Counted from the stretch's first letter, positions 1 to 11,101 are shown. The stretch is 64,000 nt of DNA from an uncultured Collinsella sp. (GCA_902491395.1 CABUHO010000009.1:20032-84031); one strand, 5' to 3'. The notes: generated from the sequence alone by a model not told the origin. A program made the numbers and translations.

Positions 1-2621
1 CGAATCGCGCGGGTTGCCTCGTAGCCGTCCATGCCCGGCATCATGATGTCCATTAGAATCGCATCGAAGCTACCCGCGGGACGGCCAACGTATAGGTTGA
101 CCGTTTCGTTGCCGTCGGCGGTGCGAGTTACGACGATGCCCTCGCTTTCGAGCAGAGCCTGGGCAATCTCGGCATTGAGCTCGTTATCTTCTGCCAAGAG
201 GACGTTCATGCCGGCAAGCGAGCAGCTGTTTGCCTGGCCGTCCGCACGTTCTCTTGCCTGAGGGTTCTTGTCGATATCGAGCGGAATCTGGACGTTGAAC
301 GTACTCCCCACGCCAACCTCACTCGAAATCTCAATCGTGCCGCCCATCAGTTCAATAAGCGACTTGACGATTGGCATGCCCATGCCGGTTCCCTGGAACT
401 TGCTGCGCGCATCGTCACCTTCCTGGGCAAACGGCTCATAGATATGCTTTAAAAACTCGGGAGCCATGCCAATGCCGGTATCCGAAACGCTAAAGCAAAA
501 GAGCGCGCGCCCATCATCGAGTGGCTTGGTCTGTGAGCTAAAGGTGACGGAGCCGCCGCGCTTGTTGTACTTAATGCTGTTGTCTAGCAGGTTGATTATG
601 ATCCGTCGGATATGGGTGGGACTGCCGATCATGTATGGCCCCGTAGCGTACGGCAGGCTATTGTCCTGCATTGTGATGCCGTTACCGGACGCGCGGAGCT
701 TGCACAGCACCAGCGCATCGTCACAGAGCTCTTTGAGGTTAAAAGGAGCATGTTCCAGTGTTAGCTTGCGGTCTTCGATTTTGCCCATCTCGAGGATATC
801 GTTGATCAGCGAGAGCAGGTGATTGGCGGCAACACGCGCCTTGGCGCGGCTTTCGCGGGCGACTTGCATATCGCCGTCTTTCAATTCCTCAATTTCGATA
901 AGACCCAGGATGCCGTTGAGCGGCGTGCGGATGTCGTGACTCATGCGCGTGAGGAATGCTGTCTTAGCGGCGTTGGCGGCATCGGCTTTCTGCTGTTCTT
1001 TCTGCGCGCGGTGAAGCGACCAGACAAGGATGACGATGCCGGTGAGCAAAATGCAGATGACGACTGCCGAAATGACGATGCGGTTGCGGTAGAGAAGTCG
1101 GAACGCATCCGATTCTTGCGCCGAGTACGATGTGGGGGAATAACTGCTTGCAGAGAGCGATTCGCCGGCATTGACGATGCCCTTATTGATAATTCCCAAC
1201 AGCTCGGGCTTGCCGCGCGAAATCAAACACGATAGTTGCGCCGTGTTGGTGAGTTCCTGCGTTTCAAAATCCTCGATGTCATAGGTGTCGCGGATGGTTT
1301 CCAAGCGCGTGCTGGGGACAATGATGCAACTTGCCTCCCCCTTATTGAGGGCTTTGAGCGCCTCGCCGCCATTTGGATATTCGGTTATCGTTGCGTCGGG
1401 GAAGAGGCTCTCGAGCTCAAGACGGTTGACGATCGCGCTCTGCGTGCAAGCGATTTTCTTAAGGTCGCGGTTCAGGTTATTGCTGCTGTGAATGGCGGTC
1501 AGGGAAACCGTTCCCATCGGGTTTGACTGCACGACCCCTTTCTGTTCGGCAAGCCAGTAGTCGCGAAACAGAGGTAGGGCGACATCGATAGTTCCGTTGG
1601 AAAGGGCTTTGACCATTTGCTTGTTATTTGAGATCGCGACTGTTTTAACCGTAATGCCAAACTTGTCGCGCAACGTCGTTGCAAGCGAGGCGAGCGACCC
1701 TTCCATCTCGCCGTCGTCATTTTGCGTGCAGTAGGGAAGTTGGTTTTTAAGATAGCCAATCGTGATGGTGTTGCCGTTTGCTTTGAGCCAGGAGGTCTCG
1801 GTGCCGGTGAGCGATGATGAGCCGCTGTTTTGGGCCGAGTAGCTCGATTTGACTTCGTCGTTATAGCGCGGGTTGACGCGGGCGATTGCCGTCATGGCGG
1901 CATTGATGTCATTCATCAAATCGGGGCGGCTTTTGGGAACGGCAAAATAGTAGTCGCTCGAGCCTACGTAGAACATGGGCGAGGCATCGGGCGACGAAAT
2001 GGTGTCGTTCATGATGACGGCGTCGACCTCGCCGTCTGCAAGCGCCTCAAAGAGGGCACTGCCGGTGTCGATTTCTTTATAGGTGCAGGTAACGCCTTCG
2101 TCGGCGAGCCACTGCTGGCCGACGATAGTTTGCATAACGCCAGAGTTGCAGCCGATGGTGAGGCCTTGGAGCGCTTGGGGGTCGCCCTTGGCCAGATCGT
2201 CGCGGTCGGGCCTGGCGTAGATGTAGTAGCGCTCGGTGCCCTCGGGGTTCGAGGAAAAGAGCAGCTTCTGCTCGCGCTCTGCTGAATACGAGATGTTGGG
2301 CATGAGGTCGATTTCGCCAGCCTCGAGCATGTCCATAAGCTCGGAGAAGGTGCCGCTAACGTATTCGTATTGCCAGCCCTTTGTGTAATACGAGAGGGTC
2401 TGGAGGTACTCGTAGCCCCATCCCGAGAGGCGCTCGCCCGGCGCACCTTCCTGGAAGCCCTTGTTGTTGACGAGCCAGCCAACGCGGACCGTCTTGGCCT
2501 GCTGGTCGGAGTCGGCGGCAAAGGCGGGGGCGGGCATGGCGGCGCTCAGTACGGCGAGTGCGGCCAGTGCGACGGCCAGGGTGCGATATAGGGTTAAGCG
2601 AAGGACGGCGGAAGGTTTCAC
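1..2621 (-). CDS. Hybrid sensor histidine kinase with tandem periplasmic solute-binding domains (3' end cut by window)
   Basis: The reverse strand reads open from a GTG at 2621 to the window edge, so the C-terminus is missing. Residues 1-32 form a signal-anchor ending in AFAAD. Two type-3 solute-binding-like domains follow (about 35-270 and 275-500), then one membrane helix near 512-530. A HisKA H-box SHDIRTPLN lies near residue 560, then a HATPase domain with DNSIKYN, DTGIGM and GTGMGM motifs. A receiver domain starts near 804 (LLAEDNE) with the phospho-acceptor region ILMDIMMPG. This is the BvgS/EvgS architecture: an extracytoplasmic ligand controls a phosphorelay. The ligand is unknown; the domain type often binds amino acids. 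A TTG at 2627 is an alternative start. The true end and any Hpt domain lie outside the window. Confidence 0.9.
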   Translation of the reverse strand, partial: MKPSAVLRLTLYRTLAVALAALAVLSAAMPAPAFAADSDQQAKTVRVGWLVNNKGFQEGAPGERLSGWGYEYLQTLSYYTKGWQYEYVSGTFSELMDMLEAGEIDLMPNISYSAEREQKLLFSSNPEGTERYYIYARPDRDDLAKGDPQALQGLTIGCNSGVMQTIVGQQWLADEGVTCTYKEIDTGSALFEALADGEVDAVIMNDTISSPDASPMFYVGSSDYYFAVPKSRPDLMNDINAAMTAIARVNPRYNDEVKSSYSAQNSGSSSLTGTETSWLKANGNTITIGYLKNQLPYCTQNDDGEMEGSLASLATTLRDKFGITVKTVAISNNKQMVKALSNGTIDVALPLFRDYWLAEQKGVVQSNPMGTVSLTAIHSSNNLNRDLKKIACTQSAIVNRLELESLFPDATITEYPNGGEALKALNKGEASCIIVPSTRLETIRDTYDIEDFETQELTNTAQLSCLISRGKPELLGIINKGIVNAGESLSASSYSPTSYSAQESDAFRLLYRNRIVISAVVICILLTGIVILVWSLHRAQKEQQKADAANAAKTAFLTRMSHDIRTPLNGILGLIEIEELKDGDMQVARESRAKARVAANHLLSLINDILEMGKIEDRKLTLEHAPFNLKELCDDALVLCKLRASGNGITMQDNSLPYATGPYMIGSPTHIRRIIINLLDNSIKYNKRGGSVTFSSQTKPLDDGRALFCFSVSDTGIGMAPEFLKHIYEPFAQEGDDARSKFQGTGMGMPIVKSLIELMGGTIEISSEVGVGSTFNVQIPLDIDKNPQARERADGQANSCSLAGMNVLLAEDNELNAEIAQALLESEGIVVTRTADGNETVNLYVGRPAGSFDAILMDIMMPGMDGYEATRAI

Positions 2622-2720
2622 ATGCAATCCTATCGAGTCGAGACAATTTCACATAAGGATACCAGCTCAGCCCACCTGATCGGCAGCTGCACCGCAAAAC
2701 GGTCCCGCCCGGCATCGGCG

Positions 2721-2780
2721 ACTAGTCATTGGGGACGTTCTTGTTTGACTAGTCATTTAAGAACGTCCCCAATGACTAGT
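2721..2780. repeat. Palindromic intergenic repeat, family A (copy 1)
   Basis: Two perfect 22-base arms (2721-2742 and 2759-2780) start ACTAGTCATTGGGGACGTTC and form a large hairpin. The 16-base centre contains a further GACTAGTCATT. A second copy lies at 16992-17047. Each copy is followed by a similar GGCGTG(G/C)GACAAT stretch that may be a -10 region for the downstream gene. It resembles REP-type elements. No REP transposase gene is in the window. Confidence 0.85.
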
Positions 2781-2848
2781 TCCGTTTGCGGGGGAGGCGT
2801 GGGACAATACCGAGCGAATGTGATTGGGCGTCTGGAAAAGGGGTCGCG

Positions 2849-3274
2849 ATGAACAAGTTGAGGACGCTTGCCGATGTGCTGCGACAGGCTGGCTTTGCGC
2901 GTATCACGGGCCTGTTTCTAATCTTTTACCTGTTGTGCTCGACGGCCGTCTGGCTGTCCGAGCCTACGACCCTTACGTTTGGCGATGGCCTGTGGTTTAG
3001 CTTTGAGACCGTCTCGACGATCGGCTTTGGCGATATCCCGGCCGAGACGCCGGTTGCCCGCGCGATTACCGTCATTTTGAGCGTCATCAGCATCTTCTAC
3101 ATCGCCATGCTCACGGGCGTGGCGGTGAACTACTGCAATACGCTTATCAAGATGCGTCAAAAGGACACCATGGCGCGCTTTATGGACGATCTTGAGCATT
3201 TGGAAGAGCTCGATCGCGACGAGCTCGCCGACCTGTCGCGTCGTGTGCGCGAGTACCGTCGCCGGCAACGCTAG
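2849..3274 (+). CDS. Two-helix potassium channel family protein
   Basis: The product of 141 residues has an N-terminal membrane helix (about 17-37), a pore loop with the K+ selectivity filter TIGFGD (near residue 60), and a second helix (about 70-95). A charged C-terminal tail rich in Glu/Arg follows. This is the minimal KcsA-like 2TM pore layout, expected to work as a tetramer passing K+ through the inner membrane. There is no RCK/TrkA-N domain, so gating must rest on the short tail. The ATG at 2849 is preceded by a GGGG-rich ribosome binding site. It lies directly downstream of a family A repeat. Confidence 0.85.
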   Translation: MNKLRTLADVLRQAGFARITGLFLIFYLLCSTAVWLSEPTTLTFGDGLWFSFETVSTIGFGDIPAETPVARAITVILSVISIFYIAMLTGVAVNYCNTLIKMRQKDTMARFMDDLEHLEELDRDELADLSRRVREYRRRQR

Positions 3275-3310
3275 AACGGGCGCCGCGCGTCACGACGAGG
3301 GGGACTGAAT

Positions 3311-3844
3311 ATGAATATCACGGTATACCTGGGTGCCAGCGTCGGCAATGACCCGGCGTTTCTGCCTGCAGTGCGAGAGCTCGGCACGTGGATTGGCTCC
3401 AACGGCCACGTGCTGGTATACGGCGGCTCCAAGTCGGGCCTGATGGGCGCGCTTGCCGATAGCGTGCTCGATGCTGGCGGTCATGTGACGGGCGTGGAGC
3501 CGAGCTTTTTTATCGAGGCCGAGTTTCAACATGACGGTATTGATGACCTCATTGTGACGAGCGATATGGCCGAGCGCAAGGCCAAGATGATTGAGCTCGG
3601 TGACGCGTTCATCGCCTTTCCCGGTGGGACGGGTACGCTCGAGGAGATTGCCGAGGTCATGTCGGCCGTGTCGCTGGGGCATCTGAGCGCGCCGTGCATC
3701 CTGTATAACTTGGACGGCTACTACAACGACCTCAAGTCGCTGCTCGGGCACATGATTGATAAGGGGCTTTCGAGCCCGAGGCGCCAGCACGGCATCTACT
3801 TCGCCGACGATTTGTGCGAGATTGCCTCGATTATCAACGGATAA
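3311..3844 (+). CDS. LOG-family nucleotide 5'-monophosphate phosphoribohydrolase
   Basis: The 177-residue protein has the Rossmann-like LOG/TIGR00730 fold. The hallmark motif is PGGTGTLEE near residue 102, preceded by ERKAKM, which together form the active site that splits ribose 5-phosphate from a base. An early YGGSKSGLMG loop binds the nucleotide. Family members cleave cytokinin-riboside monophosphates or other purine nucleotides; bacterial roles are mostly undefined. The gene follows the channel gene after 36 bases and may be co-transcribed. The length is normal for the family. Confidence 0.88.
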   Translation: MNITVYLGASVGNDPAFLPAVRELGTWIGSNGHVLVYGGSKSGLMGALADSVLDAGGHVTGVEPSFFIEAEFQHDGIDDLIVTSDMAERKAKMIELGDAFIAFPGGTGTLEEIAEVMSAVSLGHLSAPCILYNLDGYYNDLKSLLGHMIDKGLSSPRRQHGIYFADDLCEIASIING

Positions 3845-3969
3845 GTCTTGAGCCTGCTCCGCTATGACTCCCAATGGTGCCGTTTGCGGCGCAGATGGTT
3901 GACTCGTTCGGGCAACGCTCGCTCTACAATAAAACGTATCTTTGTTGATTTTGACCACGGGAGGTCCCG

Positions 3970-5259
3970 ATGGATAACCTTGCAAAACCCAAAAACCGTG
4001 CGCTGTTTTTAGTGAGCGTGGCCGTGACCGGTGCGTTTGCGGGCGCCGCGGTCTGGCTGTTTTTCTTTGCGATGGAGCACGGTATCGACTATCTATGGAC
4101 CGAGATCCCTCATATGCTGGGCGTCGCTTCGCCCGAGCTCGCGAGCGGTCCGTTCGGTTTTTTGCCGTACCCGTTTTTCGTCTGCCTGCTGGGCGGCCTG
4201 CTGATCGGCCTGTACGAAAAGATGACGGGCACCAAGACCGATGACCTCAACCAGGTGATGGCCAAGGTTAAGCAAGACGGTCGCTACCCGTACGACAACC
4301 TCGGCAAGCTTTCACTTGCGGCATTGCTGCCGCTGCTGTTTGGCGGAAGCATTGGACCGGAGGCCGGCCTGACCGGCGTTATCGCGGGTCTGTGCAGCTG
4401 GGTCGGCGACCGCATGCGTCGTTTTGGTGCCGAGTTTAGGGAACTCACGCTGCTGGGCACCCAGGCTGCCCTGACAGCGCTCTTTACCGCGCCCGTCTTT
4501 GGCTTTGTGGCACCGCTTGCCGGTAGCGCCGACGGCGACGAGGACCCCGCGTCCGACGAGATCACCATTAAGCTGCCCAAGGCGCAAAAGACCGTGGTCT
4601 ACGGCATTGCAATTGCCGGCGGTCTGGGCACCTACCTGCTGCTTGACCAGCTTGTGGGCGGCGGCATGGGCATGCCCAGGTTCGAGTCCGCCGAGGTGGG
4701 CAACCTGGAGCTTGCCTGGCTTATCCCCCTGTCTCTCGTCGGTACGGTCTGTGGCTGGCTGTACTTTGTCTCCGAGCATGCAAGCGAGGCGCTGTCCCAT
4801 GCAATAGGGGAGCGCCCCGTCGTCAAGGCCATGCTGGCTGGTCTGGCGCTCGCCATCTGCGGCACAGTTCTGCCTTATACCATGTTTGCCGGTGAGACCC
4901 AGGCCGACGTACTTATGGAGACCTACCTCACCATCCCCGCCGGTGTGCTCATCGCGACCGGTCTTGTCAAGGCCATGCTGACACCCGCCCTCATCAACAT
5001 GGGCTGGCGTGGCGGCCATTTCTTCCCGGTTATCTTCTCGGGCGTGAGCATGGGCTACGGCCTTGCCATCCTCATCGGCGCAGATCCGGTCTTTTGCGTC
5101 GCCGTCTGCACGGCATCGACGATGGGCGCCGTTATGCGCCAGCCCGTCATGGTCGTGGGCCTGCTGCTTATGTGCTTCCCGCTCAAGGGCATTGTCTGCA
5201 TGATCATCGCGGCCGTCATCGCCGCCGGCATTCCGCTGCCCAAGCCGCTGCGCAAGTAG
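3970..5259 (+). CDS. ClC-family chloride channel or H+/Cl- antiporter
   Basis: This 429-residue integral membrane protein has about ten hydrophobic segments and the ClC signature GGSIGPEAG near residue 117, which lines the anion pathway. A second conserved part, GWRGGHFFP (near 345), matches the helix N region. The family moves chloride or fluoride, often in exchange for protons. There are no C-terminal CBS domains. The ATG is preceded by GGGAGG. A TACAAT -10-like box sits about 35 bases upstream. Transporter versus channel cannot be decided from sequence reading alone. Confidence 0.87.
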   Translation: MDNLAKPKNRALFLVSVAVTGAFAGAAVWLFFFAMEHGIDYLWTEIPHMLGVASPELASGPFGFLPYPFFVCLLGGLLIGLYEKMTGTKTDDLNQVMAKVKQDGRYPYDNLGKLSLAALLPLLFGGSIGPEAGLTGVIAGLCSWVGDRMRRFGAEFRELTLLGTQAALTALFTAPVFGFVAPLAGSADGDEDPASDEITIKLPKAQKTVVYGIAIAGGLGTYLLLDQLVGGGMGMPRFESAEVGNLELAWLIPLSLVGTVCGWLYFVSEHASEALSHAIGERPVVKAMLAGLALAICGTVLPYTMFAGETQADVLMETYLTIPAGVLIATGLVKAMLTPALINMGWRGGHFFPVIFSGVSMGYGLAILIGADPVFCVAVCTASTMGAVMRQPVMVVGLLLMCFPLKGIVCMIIAAVIAAGIPLPKPLRK

Positions 5260-5296
5260 CGTATTGCGCTTTACGGTTGTTCAGAACTTGTTTTAA

Positions 5297-5345
5297 AGAA
5301 GCCGCGCGAGGCCGTTTGTTTACGGCCTCGCGCGGCTATTGTTTA
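5297..5345. terminator. Bidirectional intrinsic terminator
   Basis: A perfect 15-bp GC-rich stem (5301-5315 with 5322-5336) and a 6-base loop are flanked by T-rich sequence on the plus side and by TTTAAAG on the other. It separates the convergent ClC and methyltransferase genes. Confidence 0.85.
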
Positions 5346-6080
5346 GAGCTTCCTCAGCACAATGGCGATGGTGTTGAGGTATTCGAGCGCGCCGGCTTCA
5401 ACGGCAGCGCGGTCGCCTGCTGCGTACTCGTTGTCGCAGGCGAGCCAGTCTTCCCATGCTTCGTCCGTGCAGAGCATAGGCTGCATCGAGACAATCTCGA
5501 CGCCGGGGGTCGGCTCGATCATGGCGCGCCACCAGGCTATGTCGTGCATGTAGTCGAGCTGCTCGGGTGCCCAGGATTTGAGCAGGCATTCGGGCAGATT
5601 ATCGTGGCAGTCGCAGGCCATGCCAGGGATGCTCAAATACAGCATGCCCCCGCGCCTGACATAGGGGAGCAAGCGCTCGCTCAGATAGTGCGGGTCGCGA
5701 CCGTAGTAGTTGTACGAGTCGATGCTCACGACCGCATCAAAATAGTCGTGCTCAAACGGGAGCCCCTGTGAGGCGTCCGCCTTAACAGGGTGAATCGTGT
5801 TGCGGGGAATACCGAGTGAATCGAAGAACGCGCGGTTTTCGACGGGATCGCTCCACAGGTCGACAGCATAAGTGTCAAATCCGTATTCGCGGGCAAGCAG
5901 GGCGCTGGTAATGCCGGTGCCCGACCCAAGGTCGCAGACACGGGCGCCGCGGGGAATGCTCGCATCGCAAAGGAGCTCTTCGCAGAGTTTGAGGGGATTG
6001 GGGCCCATAATCTTAGAGTGCACAAGTGCCGCGTCGAAGCTGGTGGCTTTTGGGAAGGATTGAGATTTCGCAGAGTTCAT
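5343..6080 (-). CDS. Class I SAM-dependent methyltransferase
   Basis: The 245-residue protein has a Rossmann methyltransferase core. Motif I is CDLGSGTGITSA near residue 46, an acidic strand end YAVDLW follows, and the motif IV region is FDAVVSIDSYNYYG. The N-terminus and the GPNPLKLCEEL stretch resemble small-molecule methyltransferases of the UbiE/SmtA-like group. No substrate can be assigned. The ATG at 6080 is preceded by AGGAAAG. It converges on the ClC gene and is not obviously part of an operon. Confidence 0.8.
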   Translation of the reverse strand: MNSAKSQSFPKATSFDAALVHSKIMGPNPLKLCEELLCDASIPRGARVCDLGSGTGITSALLAREYGFDTYAVDLWSDPVENRAFFDSLGIPRNTIHPVKADASQGLPFEHDYFDAVVSIDSYNYYGRDPHYLSERLLPYVRRGGMLYLSIPGMACDCHDNLPECLLKSWAPEQLDYMHDIAWWRAMIEPTPGVEIVSMQPMLCTDEAWEDWLACDNEYAAGDRAAVEAGALEYLNTIAIVLRKL

Positions 6081-6347
6081 TGTTCTTTCCTATCAGGTGC
6101 ATATGTGGCAGATGACGGAGGCGGAACGGCGCAACAAACCGCGGCCGTTGGACGGCCGTTTTCAATTTGTATGCGATTGACCGTTCCCTAAAGAACAATG
6201 ACCAAAAAGACATCCCCTTGGATGATCGAAATTGGGCCGAGGCCCGTGACGCTTTGATTATAGAACGTTGCGCACGGGCCGGGGAAATGCCATTTGTCAC
6301 GGATTTGAGGGTGAGCTAGGCGAGCTGGATCCCGCTTGGTACCGACG

Positions 6348-7223
6348 CTACTTCCAAATCGTGAGCGCGGCGGTGCCCAGCACGATGAGGAAAAGGCCGA
6401 TGGCGCTTCGACGCGACAACTTTTCGTTGAAGGCCAGGCGTGCGAACAGCGCCGATACGACAATCGATAGTTTGTCGATTTGCACGACGACGCTCACCTG
6501 GCCTGCAGCGATGGCGTAGTAGTACAGCAGCCATGACGCGCCGGTCGCGATGCCCGATGCCGCGAGAAACGCGAGTTCGCGCGGGTCAATGCGCACGACA
6601 TGCTCCAGCTTTCCCTTGGCAACCACAATCGCCCATGCCATAACCAGTACCACGCAGGTGCGGATTGCCGTAGCCAGGTTTGACTCGACACCTTCGATGC
6701 CGATCTTGGCGAGGACGGAGGTGAGTGCTGCGAACACGGCGGCGCCAAGGGCGTAAGCGAGCCAGGTTCGGTCTTGCTTGTGCCCTGCGCCGGCGGACTG
6801 CTTTTTCTCGATCATCAAAAAGGTGCCGAGCGTGATGACGGCGGTTCCCGCGAGTTTGACCGCCAGGTTGCCTGTCTCACCAAACAGCACAATGGCGATG
6901 AGGACGGCGAGCACGGTGCTCATCTTGTCGACGGGTACAACCTTGTTGACGTCTCCGATACTGAGAGCCTTAAAGTAGCAGATCCACGAGGCGCCGGTGG
7001 CGAGTCCCGAGAGGGTGAGGAATAGCCAGGCCTTGGCGGGAATGGCGCCGATTGCTCCGATGGATCCAGAAATGCTCGCCATTGCCCAGGCAAATACGAG
7101 CACCACGCAAGTACGGATGGCGGTCGCAACATCGGAGTCGGTGTGCCTGATGCCGCATTTGGCCAAAATGGATGTGATGCCGGCAAAGAAAGCCGATGCA
7201 AATGCTGCCGTAACCCACGACAC
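6348..7223 (-). CDS. EamA/DMT-family transporter
   Basis: The 291-residue product has ten predicted membrane helices in two homologous halves. Each half carries ATAIRTCVVLVFAW or a close variant, a clear sign of the internal EamA duplication. DMT-family members export amino acids or other metabolites. The start is a GTG at 7223, with GGAGG about ten bases upstream. About 265 bases lie between this gene and the methyltransferase; I see no gene in them. Confidence 0.85.
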   Translation of the reverse strand: MSWVTAAFASAFFAGITSILAKCGIRHTDSDVATAIRTCVVLVFAWAMASISGSIGAIGAIPAKAWLFLTLSGLATGASWICYFKALSIGDVNKVVPVDKMSTVLAVLIAIVLFGETGNLAVKLAGTAVITLGTFLMIEKKQSAGAGHKQDRTWLAYALGAAVFAALTSVLAKIGIEGVESNLATAIRTCVVLVMAWAIVVAKGKLEHVVRIDPRELAFLAASGIATGASWLLYYYAIAAGQVSVVVQIDKLSIVVSALFARLAFNEKLSRRSAIGLFLIVLGTAALTIWK

Positions 7224-7291
7224 GGGTTGGACACCTCCTCATAATAGACCGCGCCAGATCTGCGGCGCATGCCCGATGATACCGCGCTCGC

Positions 7292-7990
7292 CTACAGGTC
7301 GCGTGCCCGGTAGACCTTGGTGCTGACGATGCAGCTAAGTGCACATAGCACGAGGGTCAATACCGCGATTCCTGCGCACAGACAGCCAAGAACAGCAGGG
7401 TCGGGATTCGCCCCAGCAATCGACATGAGCCAGTTGCTGATGGGGTTTGAGGAGCTCAGCGTGGCCATGGCAAGGCATCCGAGCAAGGCAAACAGGCCGA
7501 CGGAAAGGCGCAGCGCCTCCATGTGTCCAAATCGAAAGAACAGCGGCTGTGCCAGAAACACCATCATGAGGGAGATGAGCATCGATGCGGCGGAGGCTAT
7601 TGTGGTCTCAAAGACGATCTGTCCCGTCGAGGGGATACCCGCGCTGTTGAAGAGCGGGATGGAGATGATGCTCAGAAGCGCGGCGGCGCACGCCATGACG
7701 GCCGAGAAGACAATGATGCTCAGGTAGCGTGCACAGATGATGTCTTTGCGCGAGATAGGCAGCGTTGCCCGATAGCGCTCCCATCCGTTTTGATTGTCGT
7801 AGCCGGCCAGCGAGTTCATGACCACGATGGGCGACATGGCACTGACCGCGCAGGCGCCGGCGCTCATACCGGAATCGCCATCCGATGCGTTGGCGAGGGT
7901 CAGTACGACGAAGATGAACAGGCCGACGCCCGCGATGCTCGGGACAAGCGTGCGGACGATGGCGAGATCGGACATAAAGGCGCGTTTCAT
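7292..7990 (-). CDS. ABC-2 type transporter permease
   Basis: The 232-residue protein has about six hydrophobic helices. It contains the segment NQNGWERYRATLPISRKDII, typical of ABC-2 permeases of the YtrC/ABC2_membrane_5 type. Its ATG overlaps the stop of the upstream ATPase gene in an ATGA arrangement, which implies translational coupling. It is the membrane half of the exporter encoded with the two upstream genes. The substrate is unknown; GntR/YtrA-controlled systems of this shape are often induced by envelope-acting agents. Confidence 0.82.
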   Translation of the reverse strand: MKRAFMSDLAIVRTLVPSIAGVGLFIFVVLTLANASDGDSGMSAGACAVSAMSPIVVMNSLAGYDNQNGWERYRATLPISRKDIICARYLSIIVFSAVMACAAALLSIISIPLFNSAGIPSTGQIVFETTIASAASMLISLMMVFLAQPLFFRFGHMEALRLSVGLFALLGCLAMATLSSSNPISNWLMSIAGANPDPAVLGCLCAGIAVLTLVLCALSCIVSTKVYRARDL

Positions 7991-8868
7991 TTCGAAGCCC
8001 CTTTCAGCATGAGGCGCAGATAGTCATCAATGGTTGCCCGATCGCAGGGAATCTCGGGAAAGGCCTCGAGCGTATCGCGACGGTTGGGCACGAGCACGTC
8101 CACGCTATAGGCGTGGTGGGCGGCACGGGCGCCTTCGACGCAAGCCATGAGCTCGGACGCCTGTGATTGGGTGCAGTGGGCGATGCCGGCTCGGTCGGTA
8201 ATGTCCTCGCGCGGCAGGTCAAACACAATCGAGCCGTTATCGATGCAGATGACGCGGTCGGCAGTGCGATCGAGGTCGGATGTAATGTGGCTCGAGAGCA
8301 GCACGCTGTGCTGGCCGTCGGAAACAAAGGCGAGCAGCTCATCGAGCAGTTCCTCGCGCGCCATGGGATCAAGGCCTGCGGTGGCTTCGTCCAAAACGAG
8401 CAGCTTGGCATTGTGGCTGAGCGCACAGGCGAGCTGCAGCTTCATGCCCATGCCGCGGGAGAGGTCCTTGACCTTTGTCTTGGGATCGAGGCCAAATCGG
8501 TCGATGAATCCGGCGAACGTTTCGCAGCTCCACGTGGGATATGCCGGGCCTACGAGCTTCTCGACCTGGCTCACCTTGAGCGTGGAGGGGAAGGGACACG
8601 TGTCCAGGACAAGCCCGATGCGGGAGCGCAGGTGGCGCTGCGTCTCGTCGGGCGCGTTGGCGTCGCAGCGCTGTCCAAGCAGATGCACCTCGCCGGCATC
8701 GGGCTTTATAAGCCCAAGCGCGGCGCGAATGGTCGTCGTCTTGCCGGCACCGTTTGCTCCCACAAAGCCGACAATTTGGCCGGGCTCCACGGCAAGTGTG
8801 ACCTCTCGCAACGAAAAACGGTCGCTCACGCGGCGCGATACACCTTTGAGTTCTAGCAAATTTTGCAT
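7987..8868 (-). CDS. ABC transporter ATP-binding protein
   Basis: The 293-residue ATPase has Walker A GANGAGKTT, signature LSRGMGMKL, Walker B LLVLDEATAGLD and an H-loop SSHI. LSRGM is the usual signature variant in YtrB-like exporters. I chose the ATG at 8868 because AAAGG sits eight bases upstream. A longer reading frame to 8946 lacks such a site and would overlap the regulator gene. It forms an operon with the GntR regulator and the permease. Confidence 0.88.
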   Translation of the reverse strand: MQNLLELKGVSRRVSDRFSLREVTLAVEPGQIVGFVGANGAGKTTTIRAALGLIKPDAGEVHLLGQRCDANAPDETQRHLRSRIGLVLDTCPFPSTLKVSQVEKLVGPAYPTWSCETFAGFIDRFGLDPKTKVKDLSRGMGMKLQLACALSHNAKLLVLDEATAGLDPMAREELLDELLAFVSDGQHSVLLSSHITSDLDRTADRVICIDNGSIVFDLPREDITDRAGIAHCTQSQASELMACVEGARAAHHAYSVDVLVPNRRDTLEAFPEIPCDRATIDDYLRLMLKGASK

Positions 8869-8891
8869 GGTATAGCCTTTCTTGCAGATGG

Positions 8892-9272
8892 CTACTGCAT
8901 GGTTTCGGGGGCTACGAGGTCGAGCATCTCGTGCAGCTTGTCGCACGTGACGCCCAAGGCTTCGGCTTGGTTCGCCGCTTTCGCAAGCAGCTCTTCGATA
9001 TGGCAGAGCTGGTTTTCGCGCAAGAGCTCCTGGTTGCCCTCGGCGACAAAACAGCCCTTGCCCTGCACGGTGCAGATAAACCCGAGCTGCTCCAGATCGG
9101 CGTAGGCGCGCTTGGTGGTGATGACGCTCACACCAAGATCGCTCGCGAGTGCACGGATGCTGGGGAGTTTGGCTCCCGCAGCGAGCGTGCCCGAAAGGAT
9201 CTGAGCTTTGACCTGCGAGGATATCTGTTCGTAGATAGGCTTATCGCTCGAATTGGATAGGATGATGTCCAC
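8892..9272 (-). CDS. GntR-family (YtrA subfamily) transcriptional regulator
   Basis: The 126-residue protein has a GntR winged helix (about 10-75; motif LPSIRALASDLGVS, then TTKRAY) and only a short C-terminal dimerisation tail. That length is typical of YtrA-type regulators. It leads the operon with an ABC ATPase and permease, so it probably represses its own operon until an effector is present. The start is a GTG at 9272 with AAGGAG upstream. An inverted repeat in front of the gene is a likely operator. Confidence 0.87.
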   Translation of the reverse strand: MDIILSNSSDKPIYEQISSQVKAQILSGTLAAGAKLPSIRALASDLGVSVITTKRAYADLEQLGFICTVQGKGCFVAEGNQELLRENQLCHIEELLAKAANQAEALGVTCDKLHEMLDLVAPETMQ

Positions 9273-9299
9273 AGCGGCTCCTTAGCTGTTGGGCTACAC

Positions 9300-9333
9300 G
9301 TGTATATAACCGGTAAGCACAGTATATATACAC
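9300..9333. promoter_or_regulatory. Candidate GntR/YtrA operator
   Basis: GTGTATATA (9300-9308) and its reverse complement TATATACAC (9325-9333) form an inverted repeat with a 16-base spacer, just upstream of the GntR gene. The second half is itself inside the palindrome GTATATATAC. The AT-rich dyad stands out in GC-rich DNA. Binding by the adjacent regulator is inferred. Confidence 0.6.
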
Positions 9334-9487
9334 TATGCACAGTTATGCAAGAGACAAATTCGGATTGGGCCGGCTGCCCGGGCCCTGACTGATGAATTTG
9401 TCCTGATAGGCGCCCTAGATCGGGATTTCGCGGCTACAATAATGCGGTTACAACGACGTAATGCACTCAATGCAAGAAAGGATCCGC

Positions 9488-11101
<1,614 letters not shown>

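Noticed and set aside
6013..6300. 95-residue reverse ORF between the methyltransferase and EamA genes
   Set aside because: It overlaps the start of the methyltransferase gene in another frame and shows no protein-like pattern.
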